Assembly (NCBI GenBank): GCA_049840475.1
Contig: JASGKX010000002.1
Span: 496,001-560,000, forward strand
Reading direction: 5' to 3'
Length of the DNA stretch: 64,000 nt
Source: JBGVSA01 sp049840475
GTDB lineage: Bacteria; Pseudomonadota; Gammaproteobacteria; Burkholderiales; Rhodocyclaceae
Positions 44,634 to 53,775 of the stretch are shown piece after piece. The notes under the pieces were generated by a model that worked only from the letters and a program-made list of their open reading frames with translations, ran no database searches and was not told the origin of the DNA. Within the stretch, counting starts at the first letter, position 1. Each line of letters begins with the position of its first letter. The position numbers and the translations under genes are program-made.

Positions 44634-46667
44634 TCACGGCTCGATCGGTTTTTTCGGTTCGCGCGGCGGCCAGAAAAAATCGCGCGGACGTTCGCGAAAT
44701 CGTGCCAGCAACAACCCCAACAAGCGCCTGCGCTCGGCAAAGCGCACGCCTCGCGACTTGAGCGCCACACGCAGCGCAAGCGTGAAGCTCACCGCAAGGT
44801 TTACCGCTGCAATGAGCACCACTCCCGCACCCAGCACGACGGCCTCGCGCCAACCGATCGCAAAGCCAGTGGCGTCTGCACCGTAAGCGAAGTTGGCCGC
44901 AGCGAAAGTGACATGCCGAATGTCGAGCGGCAGGCCGAGCAAGAACCCGATCGTCCCCATGCTGCCCAGCATGCAACCGAAAAGGAAATTCCCCGCCAAC
45001 GCGCCGAGGTTGTGTTCGACGTAATCCGCCAGCTTCGCAAGGCGTTCCTCGCCCAGCAATGATCGCAGACCGCGCACACGCAGAAGGCGTTCAGGCACGC
45101 GGTTGTAGATCGCCTTGTTGTCGTAGTAGCCCGAAATCAGCCCCGACAGGAACAGACAGCACCCGGCAATCGCCGCATGGAATAGCGACAGGCTGCGCCA
45201 TGGATGCAGGTCGTGCAGCAGATGTTCAGCCTTCTCCGTCCCCACAGGCGGACTACCGAACATGCGTGACCACGCCAACGCCACCAGCAGCGATATCGCC
45301 AGCGCAACGATCACGTTGCCGACGATGGCAATGAACTGCGAACGGACCACCTGCACGATGAGTTCGGTCAGCTCCTGCATGGGCGAGCGCCCACCCTGCG
45401 CCTGTCGCGGATCGAGCGCCACGGCCAATGTGGCGGCCGTCATGGCAGGCTGCTTGGTCGCAACGGTGAAACCCAGCACGTGGATGAACACAAAACCCAA
45501 CCCGTAGTTGAGACTGAAGCACACCGCCTCCCAGATTGGCGCGAGGTGCAGGTTGCCGATGAATACCTTGATGAGCGCCATGAACGCCACGATGAATCCT
45601 GCACCTGCTGCAGCCCGAAACATCTGCCAGAACTCTCCGCGATCGCGCGTCACGTAATGCTCGCCCGTCTTGCTGGCGTGCTCTGTCACTTGCAGGGCCA
45701 GCAGCTGGAAGAGGTTTCCGACCAGATCGCCCACGCTATTCCGACGGCATTCGTTACGCACAAGCATGAGGAAGAAGTCGCGCGCACGCGTGCGCCGCGC
45801 CACATCTTCACCGGGACGCAACAGGCTCATGAGCAAGGTGCCGCGCTCGATCATCTGCTCTGCTCGCGTAAGATGCCAGCTCAGCTTGACCGCCGCGCCC
45901 GACTCGCGCGACTGGCGGCGGATACGGTCGAGTGCGTCAGCGCATTGCTCGACCAGCACATTGGCATGCGACAGATCGGGCCACGCCTGCGGGTCGCCCG
46001 ACGCGATGGCGGCTTGGATCGGCTCGAGCAACGCGTCGATCTCGCGCTGCAAAGCCAGGAAGGGCGATTCGTATTGCGCCAGCGGCGCGTGGTAACGGAC
46101 GAGATCCGGCTCCAGACCGAGCGCAGCCAGTCGGCACGCCAGGATGCGCACGGCGTCGAGCATTTCATTCGCAGCGTGCTTCTGGCCTGCACTGAGCGCG
46201 TCCTCGCTGCCAAAGCCGAGCAAGTTGACCAGCTCATCCCACAGGTGATCATCGATGCGCGACAACCATTCGGAGTCATTCGGCTCGGTGAATATCTCTT
46301 CGAGCATGTCACCGAGAAAGCGCGCATCGAGCGCGGGCGGCAATACGCGGTCGCTCAGCCGGTGGCGCAGCTCGGTAAAGAACCCCGTGTTGCCAAGAAT
46401 GCCGCTGCCCGCATAAAGAAAGCGATGGCGGCGCTGCGCGAGCTGCATCGACACGTAATCGCGCAACCCACCGGCAAGGTCGGGACGGCCACGCAACACC
46501 TGCAGCACGGAACCCAGCCGCGCATTGACTGCCTCGATACGCTCGCCGCGCGAGGGACGTAGCCACGCAACCAGGCTGGCAAGCAACGAGGCGTCTTCGC
46601 ACGAAGAGGCATCGGCAATACGTTCAAGCAGCGAGATGTCGCCGTCAGTCGAAGAGGTTCGAGTCAC
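44634..46667 (-). CDS. Gcr/SpecificRecomb-family membrane protein
   Basis: 677-residue protein of the family labelled site-specific recombinase (Gcr) in databases. The first 340 residues are soluble and helical (start VTRTSSTDGDISLLERIADA). The rest has several clear membrane segments: FRAAAGAGFIVAFMALIKVFI, VFIHVLGFTVATKQPAMTAA, SQFIAIVGNVIVALAISLLVAL, FLFGCMLGSMGTIGFLLGLP and VVLGAGVVLIAAVNLAVSF. I see no recombinase motifs (no tyrosine or serine recombinase signature). The C-terminus is very basic. The name is probably wrong and the role unknown; location in the inner membrane is the only firm prediction. GTG 46667. Confidence 0.8.
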   Translation of the reverse strand: MTRTSSTDGDISLLERIADASSCEDASLLASLVAWLRPSRGERIEAVNARLGSVLQVLRGRPDLAGGLRDYVSMQLAQRRHRFLYAGSGILGNTGFFTELRHRLSDRVLPPALDARFLGDMLEEIFTEPNDSEWLSRIDDHLWDELVNLLGFGSEDALSAGQKHAANEMLDAVRILACRLAALGLEPDLVRYHAPLAQYESPFLALQREIDALLEPIQAAIASGDPQAWPDLSHANVLVEQCADALDRIRRQSRESGAAVKLSWHLTRAEQMIERGTLLMSLLRPGEDVARRTRARDFFLMLVRNECRRNSVGDLVGNLFQLLALQVTEHASKTGEHYVTRDRGEFWQMFRAAAGAGFIVAFMALIKVFIGNLHLAPIWEAVCFSLNYGLGFVFIHVLGFTVATKQPAMTAATLAVALDPRQAQGGRSPMQELTELIVQVVRSQFIAIVGNVIVALAISLLVALAWSRMFGSPPVGTEKAEHLLHDLHPWRSLSLFHAAIAGCCLFLSGLISGYYDNKAIYNRVPERLLRVRGLRSLLGEERLAKLADYVEHNLGALAGNFLFGCMLGSMGTIGFLLGLPLDIRHVTFAAANFAYGADATGFAIGWREAVVLGAGVVLIAAVNLAVSFTLALRVALKSRGVRFAERRRLLGLLLARFRERPRDFFWPPREPKKPIEP

Positions 46668-46747
46668 GAATAAGGTCTGGCGTGGGGGAATGATCCTGGA
46701 TTATGACCAATCCACTGCCGGCGCGAATACGGCAGCCATGCATCGGC

Positions 46748-48565
46748 CTAGTCCTCCGGCTGAGCACCGGCCCACACCGGGCTCCAGTCGGGCTCCTCGG
46801 GCATCTTGTCGTCGCCGAACATGTGGCAGAAGCGCAGCGCCTGCGGGTAAGGGTAGAAATCTTCCACGCGCCCGTCGCGAATGCCTTGTTGCGCGGCTTG
46901 CCAGAACGGAGCCTGCAACAGGTCGGCATGATGTGCCATGAAGGCCCGTCGCACCGGTTCGCGTCCGAGCAGAAAGGCGCCGAACTCTTCAGGAAAGACA
47001 TCGTTACGCGTCACCGGATACCACGCCTCACCCGACATTTCGGCTTCGGGATTGGGTGGCGGAGGAATCGGACGAAAGTGGCAATCGGTCATGAATTCGA
47101 TTTCGTCGTAGTCGTAGAAGACCACGCGCCCATAGCGCGTCACGCCGAAGTTCTTCCACAACATGTCGCCGGGGAAAATATTCGCCTGCGCCATTTCTCG
47201 GATCGCCTGCCCGTACTCGCGCACGACGTAGTCGGTCTGTGCGTCATCCGCACGATCGAGGAACAGGTTCAGCGGCATGAGCCGCCGTTCGATGTACACG
47301 TGCCGGATGACGACCGACTGGCCGTCCTCTTCCACGCTGTCGCCAGCCACCTCGCGAAGCTCGCGCAGCAAGTCAACGTCGAAGCGCTGGCGCGGCAATG
47401 CGACGTTGGAAAACTCCAGTGTGTCGGCCATGCGCCCCACGCGGTCGACCTGCTTCACCATAAGGTACTTGCGCTTCACGGTGGCCGGGTCCATGTCCTT
47501 CTGGATCGCGCCCTGGTCCTTGATGACCTTGAACACATAGGGGAACGACGGCAGCGTGAACACCATCATCACCATGCCGCGAATACCAGGCGCCACCACG
47601 AATTGATCATTCGACTGCGCAAGGTGACTGATGAGGTCGCGGTAGAACATCGTCTTGCCCTGCTTGCCCAGCCCGAGCATGGTGTAGATCTCGCTTTCAG
47701 GCTTGCGCGGCATGATCGATTTGAGAAATCGCACGTACGCCGAAGGCACTTCCATGTCGACCATGAAATACGCGCGCGACAACGAGAACAACAGCGAGAT
47801 ACGCCACGCGTCCATGATCACCGTGTCGATGAAAAGCCCTTCGTCATTGGTGCGGATGACGATGGCGAAAGGATATTCCTGATATCCGTTGATGACCTTG
47901 CCGATGATGTAGCTCGCCTTGTTGCGGTAGAACGGCGAATACAGCACTTGAATCTGCAGGTTGAAGTCCTGCTTGGGCCAGCGGCCGACGTGCGCCCTGG
48001 CCGCAAGCACAACATAGTTGACGTCACGGTCGAGATCGGCAAAGGGCAGTTCCCACCCGAAATCGGTCACGATGCGTCGCACCGTCGCGCGCATGCCTTC
48101 CTGTTGTGGGTAATAACTCGACCAGGTCGGCGGGTAGGACTGGATGAACTCCGTCGATATGCCCGGCCGCTGGAAAATGTAATCGTTATGGAAGTACGTG
48201 CGGTGCAGGATCTTGCAGCACACCGAATTGAAAAACGTCTCGGCCAGTTCCGGCTGCTTGTGGTTGATGAGATGGCCGATGAAGGCCAGCTTTGCTTGCT
48301 GCCACGTGGCGTCGGCGAGTTGTTCGGCATTGAATTCGCGCCGAAGGCGCAACACCGTTTCTTCCACGCGCTCGTCGTAGAACTGCACACGCGCCGTCAC
48401 GGCGTGCAGTTGGCCGACCCAGTCGCCCGCCTCGAAACGCGCTTTTGCCCGTCGTGTGGTTTCGCCAAAGATGCGGTAGTGGCGATCAAATCCGTCGATA
48501 AGCACGCGCGCGATCGCGGCGGCAGTCGTCGGCGGGCTGCGCGGGGTATCCTTCTCCGCCATCAT
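46748..48565 (-). CDS. aceK: Isocitrate dehydrogenase kinase/phosphatase
   Basis: Bifunctional enzyme that phosphorylates and dephosphorylates isocitrate dehydrogenase, steering carbon into the glyoxylate bypass during growth on acetate or fatty acids. 605 residues. The regulatory half contains VCCKILHRTYFHNDYIFQRP. The kinase/phosphatase domain has the ATP-binding PGIRGMVMMVFTLPSF and the lysine in VFKVIKDQG. Catalytic residues lie in NIFPGDMLWKNFGVTR and FYDYDEIEFMTD. Starts at ATG 48565, overlapping the stop of a small upstream open frame; a second ATG follows immediately. Confidence 0.97.
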   Translation of the reverse strand: MMAEKDTPRSPPTTAAAIARVLIDGFDRHYRIFGETTRRAKARFEAGDWVGQLHAVTARVQFYDERVEETVLRLRREFNAEQLADATWQQAKLAFIGHLINHKQPELAETFFNSVCCKILHRTYFHNDYIFQRPGISTEFIQSYPPTWSSYYPQQEGMRATVRRIVTDFGWELPFADLDRDVNYVVLAARAHVGRWPKQDFNLQIQVLYSPFYRNKASYIIGKVINGYQEYPFAIVIRTNDEGLFIDTVIMDAWRISLLFSLSRAYFMVDMEVPSAYVRFLKSIMPRKPESEIYTMLGLGKQGKTMFYRDLISHLAQSNDQFVVAPGIRGMVMMVFTLPSFPYVFKVIKDQGAIQKDMDPATVKRKYLMVKQVDRVGRMADTLEFSNVALPRQRFDVDLLRELREVAGDSVEEDGQSVVIRHVYIERRLMPLNLFLDRADDAQTDYVVREYGQAIREMAQANIFPGDMLWKNFGVTRYGRVVFYDYDEIEFMTDCHFRPIPPPPNPEAEMSGEAWYPVTRNDVFPEEFGAFLLGREPVRRAFMAHHADLLQAPFWQAAQQGIRDGRVEDFYPYPQALRFCHMFGDDKMPEEPDWSPVWAGAQPED

Positions 48566-48798
48566 AATTCACGGCTCACGGCCAGATCCTCGACATCGAC
48601 GATACCTCCTTGCAAGGGACCGCTGCGCATACGCCCTTCCATCGGAAACCGCAGAACATGCGCGAACCGTTTTGATACCGTCAGCCTACCGCGCTGCAAC
48701 AGCGGCGTCAGCCCCGGGACTCCCGCAAGGCTTGCTCGTGCCCGTTCGGCCAGTTTTTCCGCACGGGGCAAGATCGCAATCGCGATCAGGACTAACAC
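48562..48798 (-). CDS. Hypothetical small protein preceding aceK
   Basis: Possible 78-codon gene from GTG 48798 to TGA 48562, whose stop overlaps the aceK ATG (ATGA-type), a hallmark of real translational coupling. It reads (V)LVLIAIAILPRAEKLAERAR ... GPLQGGIVDVEDLAVSREL, with a short hydrophobic start and a basic middle. No family recognised. The frame is open further, but extending past about 48853 would overlap the divergent esterase gene. The ribosome site is weak, so it may be only an untranslated leader. Its best support is the overlap with aceK. Confidence 0.35.
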   Translation of the reverse strand: MLVLIAIAILPRAEKLAERARASLAGVPGLTPLLQRGRLTVSKRFAHVLRFPMEGRMRSGPLQGGIVDVEDLAVSREL

Positions 48799-48852
48799 CG
48801 TACCGCCGCCTACATTGAATCGCCCCCACCAATACACACATCGGAGACCCGC

Positions 48853-50475
48853 ATGAACGCGCTCGCCTGGCGCCACCCAGTCCGCAATCTCGCATTTGCC
48901 ACCACCGCCGCGCTCGCCTTGCTAGGCGGCACCGCCGTTGAGGCAGCAACCCGCATTCAAGGCGTGGTCACATCAGACGTGCCATTGGCCGGCGCAGCCG
49001 TCACCATCGCTGACGCCAACGGCAAGCGCGTGATTGCCACGGCTGACGGCGAAGGGCGTTTTGCAGTCGATATCGACGGACTGGCCGCCCCGCTGCTGCT
49101 GTCAGCCATCGAAGCCGGCAACAACACCAACTGCCGCTACAACGACCGGCCGCGTGCGCGTTGCATGGCAGCCTACCTGCCGTCGCTGAAGGCCGACGCC
49201 GACAACACCGCCAATATCAATCCGCTGACCGACCGCGTGGCATCCGATATTGCTGTCTCGCTCAAATACATCGGCCCGCAGCAGATGGTCGACAGTGGCA
49301 AGGCGCCGGCAGCCGACCCGGCCTTGGTGAAGCGAGCACTCGACCAGATGCGCGCGGGATTCTCCGCCGCGCTCGACGCCAACGGGGTTCCCAACCTGGC
49401 GGATTTCGACCCTGTCACGCGCCCCATGCGAGCCAACGAACAAGGCGTGAGCGCCGTGCTGGCGGTGATAAACCAAACGCGCAACTACGACAACAATACC
49501 GGCGAATCCAGTTACACCGTGCTCACCGACGTGGGCTTCCGCCCCATCGTCGGCCTGCTCGGCACCGGCGCCTACGAACCGTTGGACTATCCGCGCGCAG
49601 CGCGAGAACTCAATGACATCCGCCGTGCACACACGCGGATTCTGGTGGTGGGCGACTCGACGGCCGCAACGTATGAGCGCGAGCGCATGCCGCGCATGGG
49701 GTGGGGGCAGGTATTCCAGGGGCAATTCAAGCCAGACAGTGGCGTGAAAGTCATCAATGGCGCGCGGGCAGGCCGCTCGGCGCGCGACTTTTACAACAGC
49801 GGTTGGTACGCTCAGATGGCACGCTTCCTGCGCCCGGGGGACTACGTGATCATCCATCACGCACACAACGACGAAAACTGCGACAGCAGCAAACCGGTGC
49901 GCGGCCCGGCAGATGTCACCAACCTGTGCGCCTACCCGAACGACGCCAGCGGCAAGCGCCAGTACCCGGCCGACCACCCGGAACTGTCATTCCAGACCGC
50001 GCTGGAAAAGTACATCGCACTGGCCCGGATGGCAGGCGCCACGCCGATCATCATGACCCCGACGACACGCTTCTGGAACGCTGACCGCAAGACGGCTTTT
50101 GAGGGTGGCGACACGCGCCCCGTCGTGCCCAATCACATCACCGAGCAGAACGCTGCCGGAGGGTTCGCTTTTGTCGGCGACTATTCGCAGACGGTGCGCG
50201 ACACAGCTCGTGCCAATGACGTACCGCTGATCGATATCGACGCCAAAACCATCGCCTTCGCCAACGAGCATGCCAATGACTGGAAGCAGTACTGGCTTGC
50301 CATCGACCCGAAAGATGCGCGCTATCCGTACTATGCGACGCAGAGTATCGGCACGCTTGCCAACCCGGACACCACTCACTTCCAGCAACCGGGGGCAGAG
50401 GCCATCGCAGGCATGGTGGCTGATGGTATCCGTGATACGCCCGCACTCAAGGAACTGGCCGCGGCGCTGAAGTAA
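48853..50475 (+). CDS. Secreted SGNH/GDSL hydrolase (rhamnogalacturonan acetylesterase-like)
   Basis: 540-residue exported protein. Signal peptide MNALAWRHPVRNLAFATTAA with cleavage near VEAATR. Residues about 33-90 form a carboxypeptidase-regulatory-like beta domain (IQGVVTSDVPLAGAAVTIAD). A linker of about 160 residues follows. The catalytic domain from about 255 has SGNH block I GDSTAA, the glycine and asparagine in RAGRSARDFYNSG, block III HHAHNDENCD and a C-terminal DTTHFQQPGAEAIAGMV with Asp and His. This layout matches rhamnogalacturonan or similar deacetylases, so pectin side-chain or xylan deacetylation in the periplasm or outside is likely. Substrate not proven. ATG 48853 follows a GGAGA ribosome site. 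Confidence 0.85.
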   Translation: MNALAWRHPVRNLAFATTAALALLGGTAVEAATRIQGVVTSDVPLAGAAVTIADANGKRVIATADGEGRFAVDIDGLAAPLLLSAIEAGNNTNCRYNDRPRARCMAAYLPSLKADADNTANINPLTDRVASDIAVSLKYIGPQQMVDSGKAPAADPALVKRALDQMRAGFSAALDANGVPNLADFDPVTRPMRANEQGVSAVLAVINQTRNYDNNTGESSYTVLTDVGFRPIVGLLGTGAYEPLDYPRAARELNDIRRAHTRILVVGDSTAATYERERMPRMGWGQVFQGQFKPDSGVKVINGARAGRSARDFYNSGWYAQMARFLRPGDYVIIHHAHNDENCDSSKPVRGPADVTNLCAYPNDASGKRQYPADHPELSFQTALEKYIALARMAGATPIIMTPTTRFWNADRKTAFEGGDTRPVVPNHITEQNAAGGFAFVGDYSQTVRDTARANDVPLIDIDAKTIAFANEHANDWKQYWLAIDPKDARYPYYATQSIGTLANPDTTHFQQPGAEAIAGMVADGIRDTPALKELAAALK

Positions 50476-50565
50476 CCACCCGACGCAAACGCCGCCGCGT
50501 GGCATCGGCGGATCACACGTTGTGGATTGGTTGGATGACCGGCTGCTCGACGCGCAGATAACGCG

Positions 50566-50988
50566 CTAGGCGCCGGTCTTCTTGCTTGGTTTGCTGCGGG
50601 CCGACGACGTATTCAGCTCAACGGCCGCGCGGACGAGCGCCTTCAGCGCGGCTCCGTCAATCTTGTCACCTTCGTGGAAATCGATGGCACGGCGCACGTT
50701 GCCGTCGAGGCTGGCGTTGAACAAGCCCGACGGGTCCGGCAAAGACGCCCCCTTGGCAAAGGTCATCTTCACTGCGCTCTTGTAGCTCTCGCCAGTGGAG
50801 ATGATCCCGTCGTGTTCCCAGACGGGAGTGCCCCGCCACTTCCAAGTTTCCACCACCTCCGGGTCAGCAGCTTTCACCAGTGCGCGTATCTGGGCCAGCA
50901 TCTCGCCGCGCCAATCGCCCAACTCTTTAATGCGCGCATCGATCTGCGCCGAGGGCGATTCCGCGTTTTCCACCTGTGCGTTCCTCAT
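50566..50988 (-). CDS. DUF1801-family protein
   Basis: 140-residue protein of the YdhG/DUF1801 group: IDARIKELGDWRGEMLAQIRALVK, EVVETWKWRGTPVWEHDG, KMTFAKGASLPDPSGLFNAS and a C-terminal Lys/Ser-rich tail (RSKPSKKTGA). Function unknown; the fold is small alpha/beta. ATG 50988 follows GAGGAGAA, better than the ATG at 51024. Single gene. Confidence 0.85.
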   Translation of the reverse strand: MRNAQVENAESPSAQIDARIKELGDWRGEMLAQIRALVKAADPEVVETWKWRGTPVWEHDGIISTGESYKSAVKMTFAKGASLPDPSGLFNASLDGNVRRAIDFHEGDKIDGAALKALVRAAVELNTSSARSKPSKKTGA

Positions 50989-51192
50989 CGTGTTCTCCTC
51001 TCGTTGGGTGTCGCCCGCTGGCACGATTCTCCCTCAGAATCGGCCATCTCCGCAGGCGCCAACCACGCGTTCAACTCGCAATGATGCGGGCATCCGATGC
51101 GCTACCATCGCGCGGAGCCCGTCGAGGGCGGCTATTGCGTCACTGAATCTGCATGCCGAGAGGCGACTTTCATCGCGAGGAGCAGGACGAGG

Positions 51193-52089
51193 ATGCTGGA
51201 AATCGATAGAAACTGGATCGGCTGGCTGCTCCACTACACGCGCAAGCAGACCGCTCCCGAAGTGCTGATCAAGGCGCTGGTCAATCTTGGTTTCGATACA
51301 GCAACCGCACGCTATCTGGTCGCACAGGCTGCATCTGGCGGACAGCAGACCACCGTCGCGCAACCGTCGCGCCCGGTAGTACCGCCCTACCCTTTCAACG
51401 ATGGCGGCGCGGCGTACTGCAACGATGCTTGCCCCGTGTCATTGAGCGACCGCATCGACGCGGGTGATCGCATTGTTAACGTGTCGTCGCGCTTCGATCG
51501 GCCCTGCATCGTCACTTTCGACAACGTCGTGTCGGATGAAGAATGCACAGCCGTCATCGAATTGGCGCGTCCGCGACTCAAGCCGTCGACCACCATCGAC
51601 CCGGTCACCGGCCGTTCGCGCCCGAGCGACTTGCGGGTCAGTGAAGGCATGAACTTCCTGCGCAACGAGACGCCCCTGCTGACCATGCTGGAGAAACGCA
51701 TCGCGCGGCTACTCAACTGGCCGATGGAAAACGGTGAAGGCTTCGCTGTACTGCGCTATGGCGTCGGCGACGAATATCGCCCGCATTTTGATTACTTTCC
51801 GCCTCAGAATCCGGGCAGCCATTTGCTCATGGAAAAGGGCGGCCAGCGTTTCAGTACGCTGATTGTCTATCTGAACGACGTCGAAGCCGGCGGCGAGACC
51901 CACTTCCCCGACGTCAGCATTAGTATTCGCCCGCAAAAAGGTAGCGCGGTGTACTTTCAATACGCCAACGCCAAAGGACATGTCAACCCGCTGAGCCTGC
52001 ACGCGGGCAAGCCGGTGCAGGCAGGCGAAAAGTGGATCATGACCAAGTGGTCACGGCAGAGAAAATATGGGGCGATGGGAGTGCAGTGA
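51193..52089 (+). CDS. Prolyl 4-hydroxylase-like 2-oxoglutarate/Fe(II) dioxygenase
   Basis: 298-residue P4Hc-domain enzyme. The first 45 residues form a small helical domain (MLEIDRNWIGWLLHYTRKQT ... LGFDTATARYLVAQA). The C-terminal domain (from about 95) has RFDRPCIVTFDNVVSDEECTAVIELA, the iron-binding HxD in YRPHFDYFPP, GETHFPDVSI, and the distal iron-binding His plus 2-oxoglutarate-binding Lys in NPLSLHAGKPVQAGEKWIMTKW. Bacterial relatives hydroxylate proline in proteins such as EF-Tu; the target here is unknown. ATG 51193 with GGACGAGG upstream. Confidence 0.88.
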   Translation: MLEIDRNWIGWLLHYTRKQTAPEVLIKALVNLGFDTATARYLVAQAASGGQQTTVAQPSRPVVPPYPFNDGGAAYCNDACPVSLSDRIDAGDRIVNVSSRFDRPCIVTFDNVVSDEECTAVIELARPRLKPSTTIDPVTGRSRPSDLRVSEGMNFLRNETPLLTMLEKRIARLLNWPMENGEGFAVLRYGVGDEYRPHFDYFPPQNPGSHLLMEKGGQRFSTLIVYLNDVEAGGETHFPDVSISIRPQKGSAVYFQYANAKGHVNPLSLHAGKPVQAGEKWIMTKWSRQRKYGAMGVQ

Positions 52090-52138
52090 GCCAAGGACCA
52101 TTGGCCCGACGTTGCGGGCCGGCTCACGTGTCTTGAGG

Positions 52139-52666
52139 TCAATCGAACGTGCGGGAAAAATGTCTTTCGACTGCAGCTTTGACGGCAGTCACCGCCTCTG
52201 AGAAGCGACCCGGTGCCGAGAGCTTCTGGACATAAAGCGGCACAGTGGATTGGTTGGCGATCGTGACACGAATGCGATTGTCATCGATGAGAAACTCCAC
52301 AGGCACGTTCACGTCGAGCTTTGGATGGAGATTTGGTCCCTTTTCGAGCGTGAGCTGGATTGCGAATCGCAGGACGTCATCGTGACCGATAAGCTGCAGA
52401 GGTTGGCGCGGCACGAATGCACCGCCCTCGACCTCACCGAGCTGAACGTAGCGATGGGTTTTGAGGTTGCGGTCTTGCCAGGTAGAGGCGGCCAGATCCA
52501 GGGAGGCTTCGAACTCGTCGACCATCTGCTGCGCTGAATCCTGAAGGATGGTGCGCCAGTGGTCTGCGCGACGTTTGCAGAATAGCGTGTAGGTCTTTGT
52601 GAGGTCCGCGTAGTTCACTTTGGGCTCCATGGGATTTCGGGTGGGGCCAATAGTAGCGACGCTCAT
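52139..52666 (-). CDS. Hypothetical protein
   Basis: About 175 residues, unrecognised. It reads MEPKVNYADLTKTYTLFCKR and onward, with a helical first part (RADHWRTILQDSAQQMVDEFEASLDLAAS) and a beta-rich second part (VPVEFLIDDNRIRVTIANQ). Amphipathic helices and mixed strands, no membrane segment or signal peptide. Two starts are possible, ATG 52666 (MSVATIGPTRNPM) and ATG 52630 (MEPKVNYADL); neither has a clear ribosome site. Stands alone between the hydroxylase and Nudix genes. Confidence 0.55.
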   Translation of the reverse strand: MSVATIGPTRNPMEPKVNYADLTKTYTLFCKRRADHWRTILQDSAQQMVDEFEASLDLAASTWQDRNLKTHRYVQLGEVEGGAFVPRQPLQLIGHDDVLRFAIQLTLEKGPNLHPKLDVNVPVEFLIDDNRIRVTIANQSTVPLYVQKLSAPGRFSEAVTAVKAAVERHFSRTFD

Positions 52667-52901
52667 TACGCAAACATTGATACGTTGCAGGTGGCGACAC
52701 GCAGATCGAGGCGACACCTTCTCTTTTGCGACTCACCTGACTCAGCGCGTCCAAATACCTACAAAACGCCACGCACCGATCCAGTCAATGGCGCAATCGT
52801 TGGGTCTTTTCGTCGATCTGACTCAGTGGTCGAAATGTGGGAGCGACCGCATTATCGGCAAGCGAACCACCTCCATTGCGAGCCCGTCTCTGCGACGACG
52901 T

Positions 52902-53537
52902 TCAATCGAAGTCGGTGGGCAGCGCAGGCTGACGCAAATGCTCGAACATGCGCTGAATTTGCCCCGGCAGCACGCGCCCCAGCGACAGGTCGTCCGGTAG
53001 ATCACGCTCGTCGAACCATCGTACTTCGGACGTTTCCAGGCTCGTCGTCGCAGCACCGCCCACAGGCCGGCACACGAAGAACATCTTGCAGCACGAGAAC
53101 ACACCCGCCGGATGCGCCTGACGCGTACGGTCCCACACTGCCGCCAATTTTGTGACGACGACCTCGTAGCCACTTTCTTCGCGCACTTCTTTCACCACGT
53201 TCTCAGCGGGCGTGAAGTTCACATCCGCCCATCCACCCGGCAGGGTCCAGCGCCCATTGTCGGCGGTCTCTCGCACCATCAGCACTCGACCGCCTTCGTC
53301 GAAGACGGCGGCGCGCACATCGACCTTGGGTGTCGCGTAGCCAGTCTGTCCAGCGAAGAGCGACAGGATGGATTCGATCGGCTCATCCGTCTGGGCGTGG
53401 AAAATCTCCGCCGACAGTTCGCGCAAACGCTCGTACCGTTCACGGTCATACGGGTCGCGCGTAAAAGTCAGGCCGGATTGCGCAAGCGCCTGCATCTCTC
53501 GCGCCCACGTCAGCCACTTCGGTTCGATGTCGGTCAT
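52902..53537 (-). CDS. Nudix hydrolase with N-terminal Nudix-associated domain
   Basis: 211-residue pyrophosphohydrolase. Residues 1-60 are the helical domain that accompanies this group (LTWAREMQALAQSGLTFTRD). The Nudix box reads GGWADVNFTPAENVVKEVREESGY. The REVREESG half is intact, but the first Glu of the strict consensus is replaced (GWADVNF), a feature shared by this subgroup. Substrates are probably nucleoside-diphosphate derivatives such as NADH or ADP-ribose, unproven. ATG 53537 (MTDIEPKW) is preferred; the open frame extends 18 codons upstream. Confidence 0.88.
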   Translation of the reverse strand: MTDIEPKWLTWAREMQALAQSGLTFTRDPYDRERYERLRELSAEIFHAQTDEPIESILSLFAGQTGYATPKVDVRAAVFDEGGRVLMVRETADNGRWTLPGGWADVNFTPAENVVKEVREESGYEVVVTKLAAVWDRTRQAHPAGVFSCCKMFFVCRPVGGAATTSLETSEVRWFDERDLPDDLSLGRVLPGQIQRMFEHLRQPALPTDFD

Positions 53538-53775
53538 TCGGCGATGATACAGCCACGCTCGGCCGCGTCCGTTGTCCATCCGAATGCCCAATCACCCAAC
53601 ACTCCGCGGCAAACCAAAATGCCCCCTCGGTGGCAGGCCATACACGGTGCCGCGACGGCACGCGCCTACAATGTGGGCTTGTATCCGCGACAGATTGGTC
53701 ACCGCCAGGCGGCGCGTGGTTCAATAATGCGTAACGCCGCCCGACATATCGGCGGCAGTTTCATAGAAGGTCATC

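Noticed and set aside
46703..48856. 717-residue open frame on the plus strand
   Set aside because: Antisense to aceK, with no recognisable domain; a by-product of codon bias.
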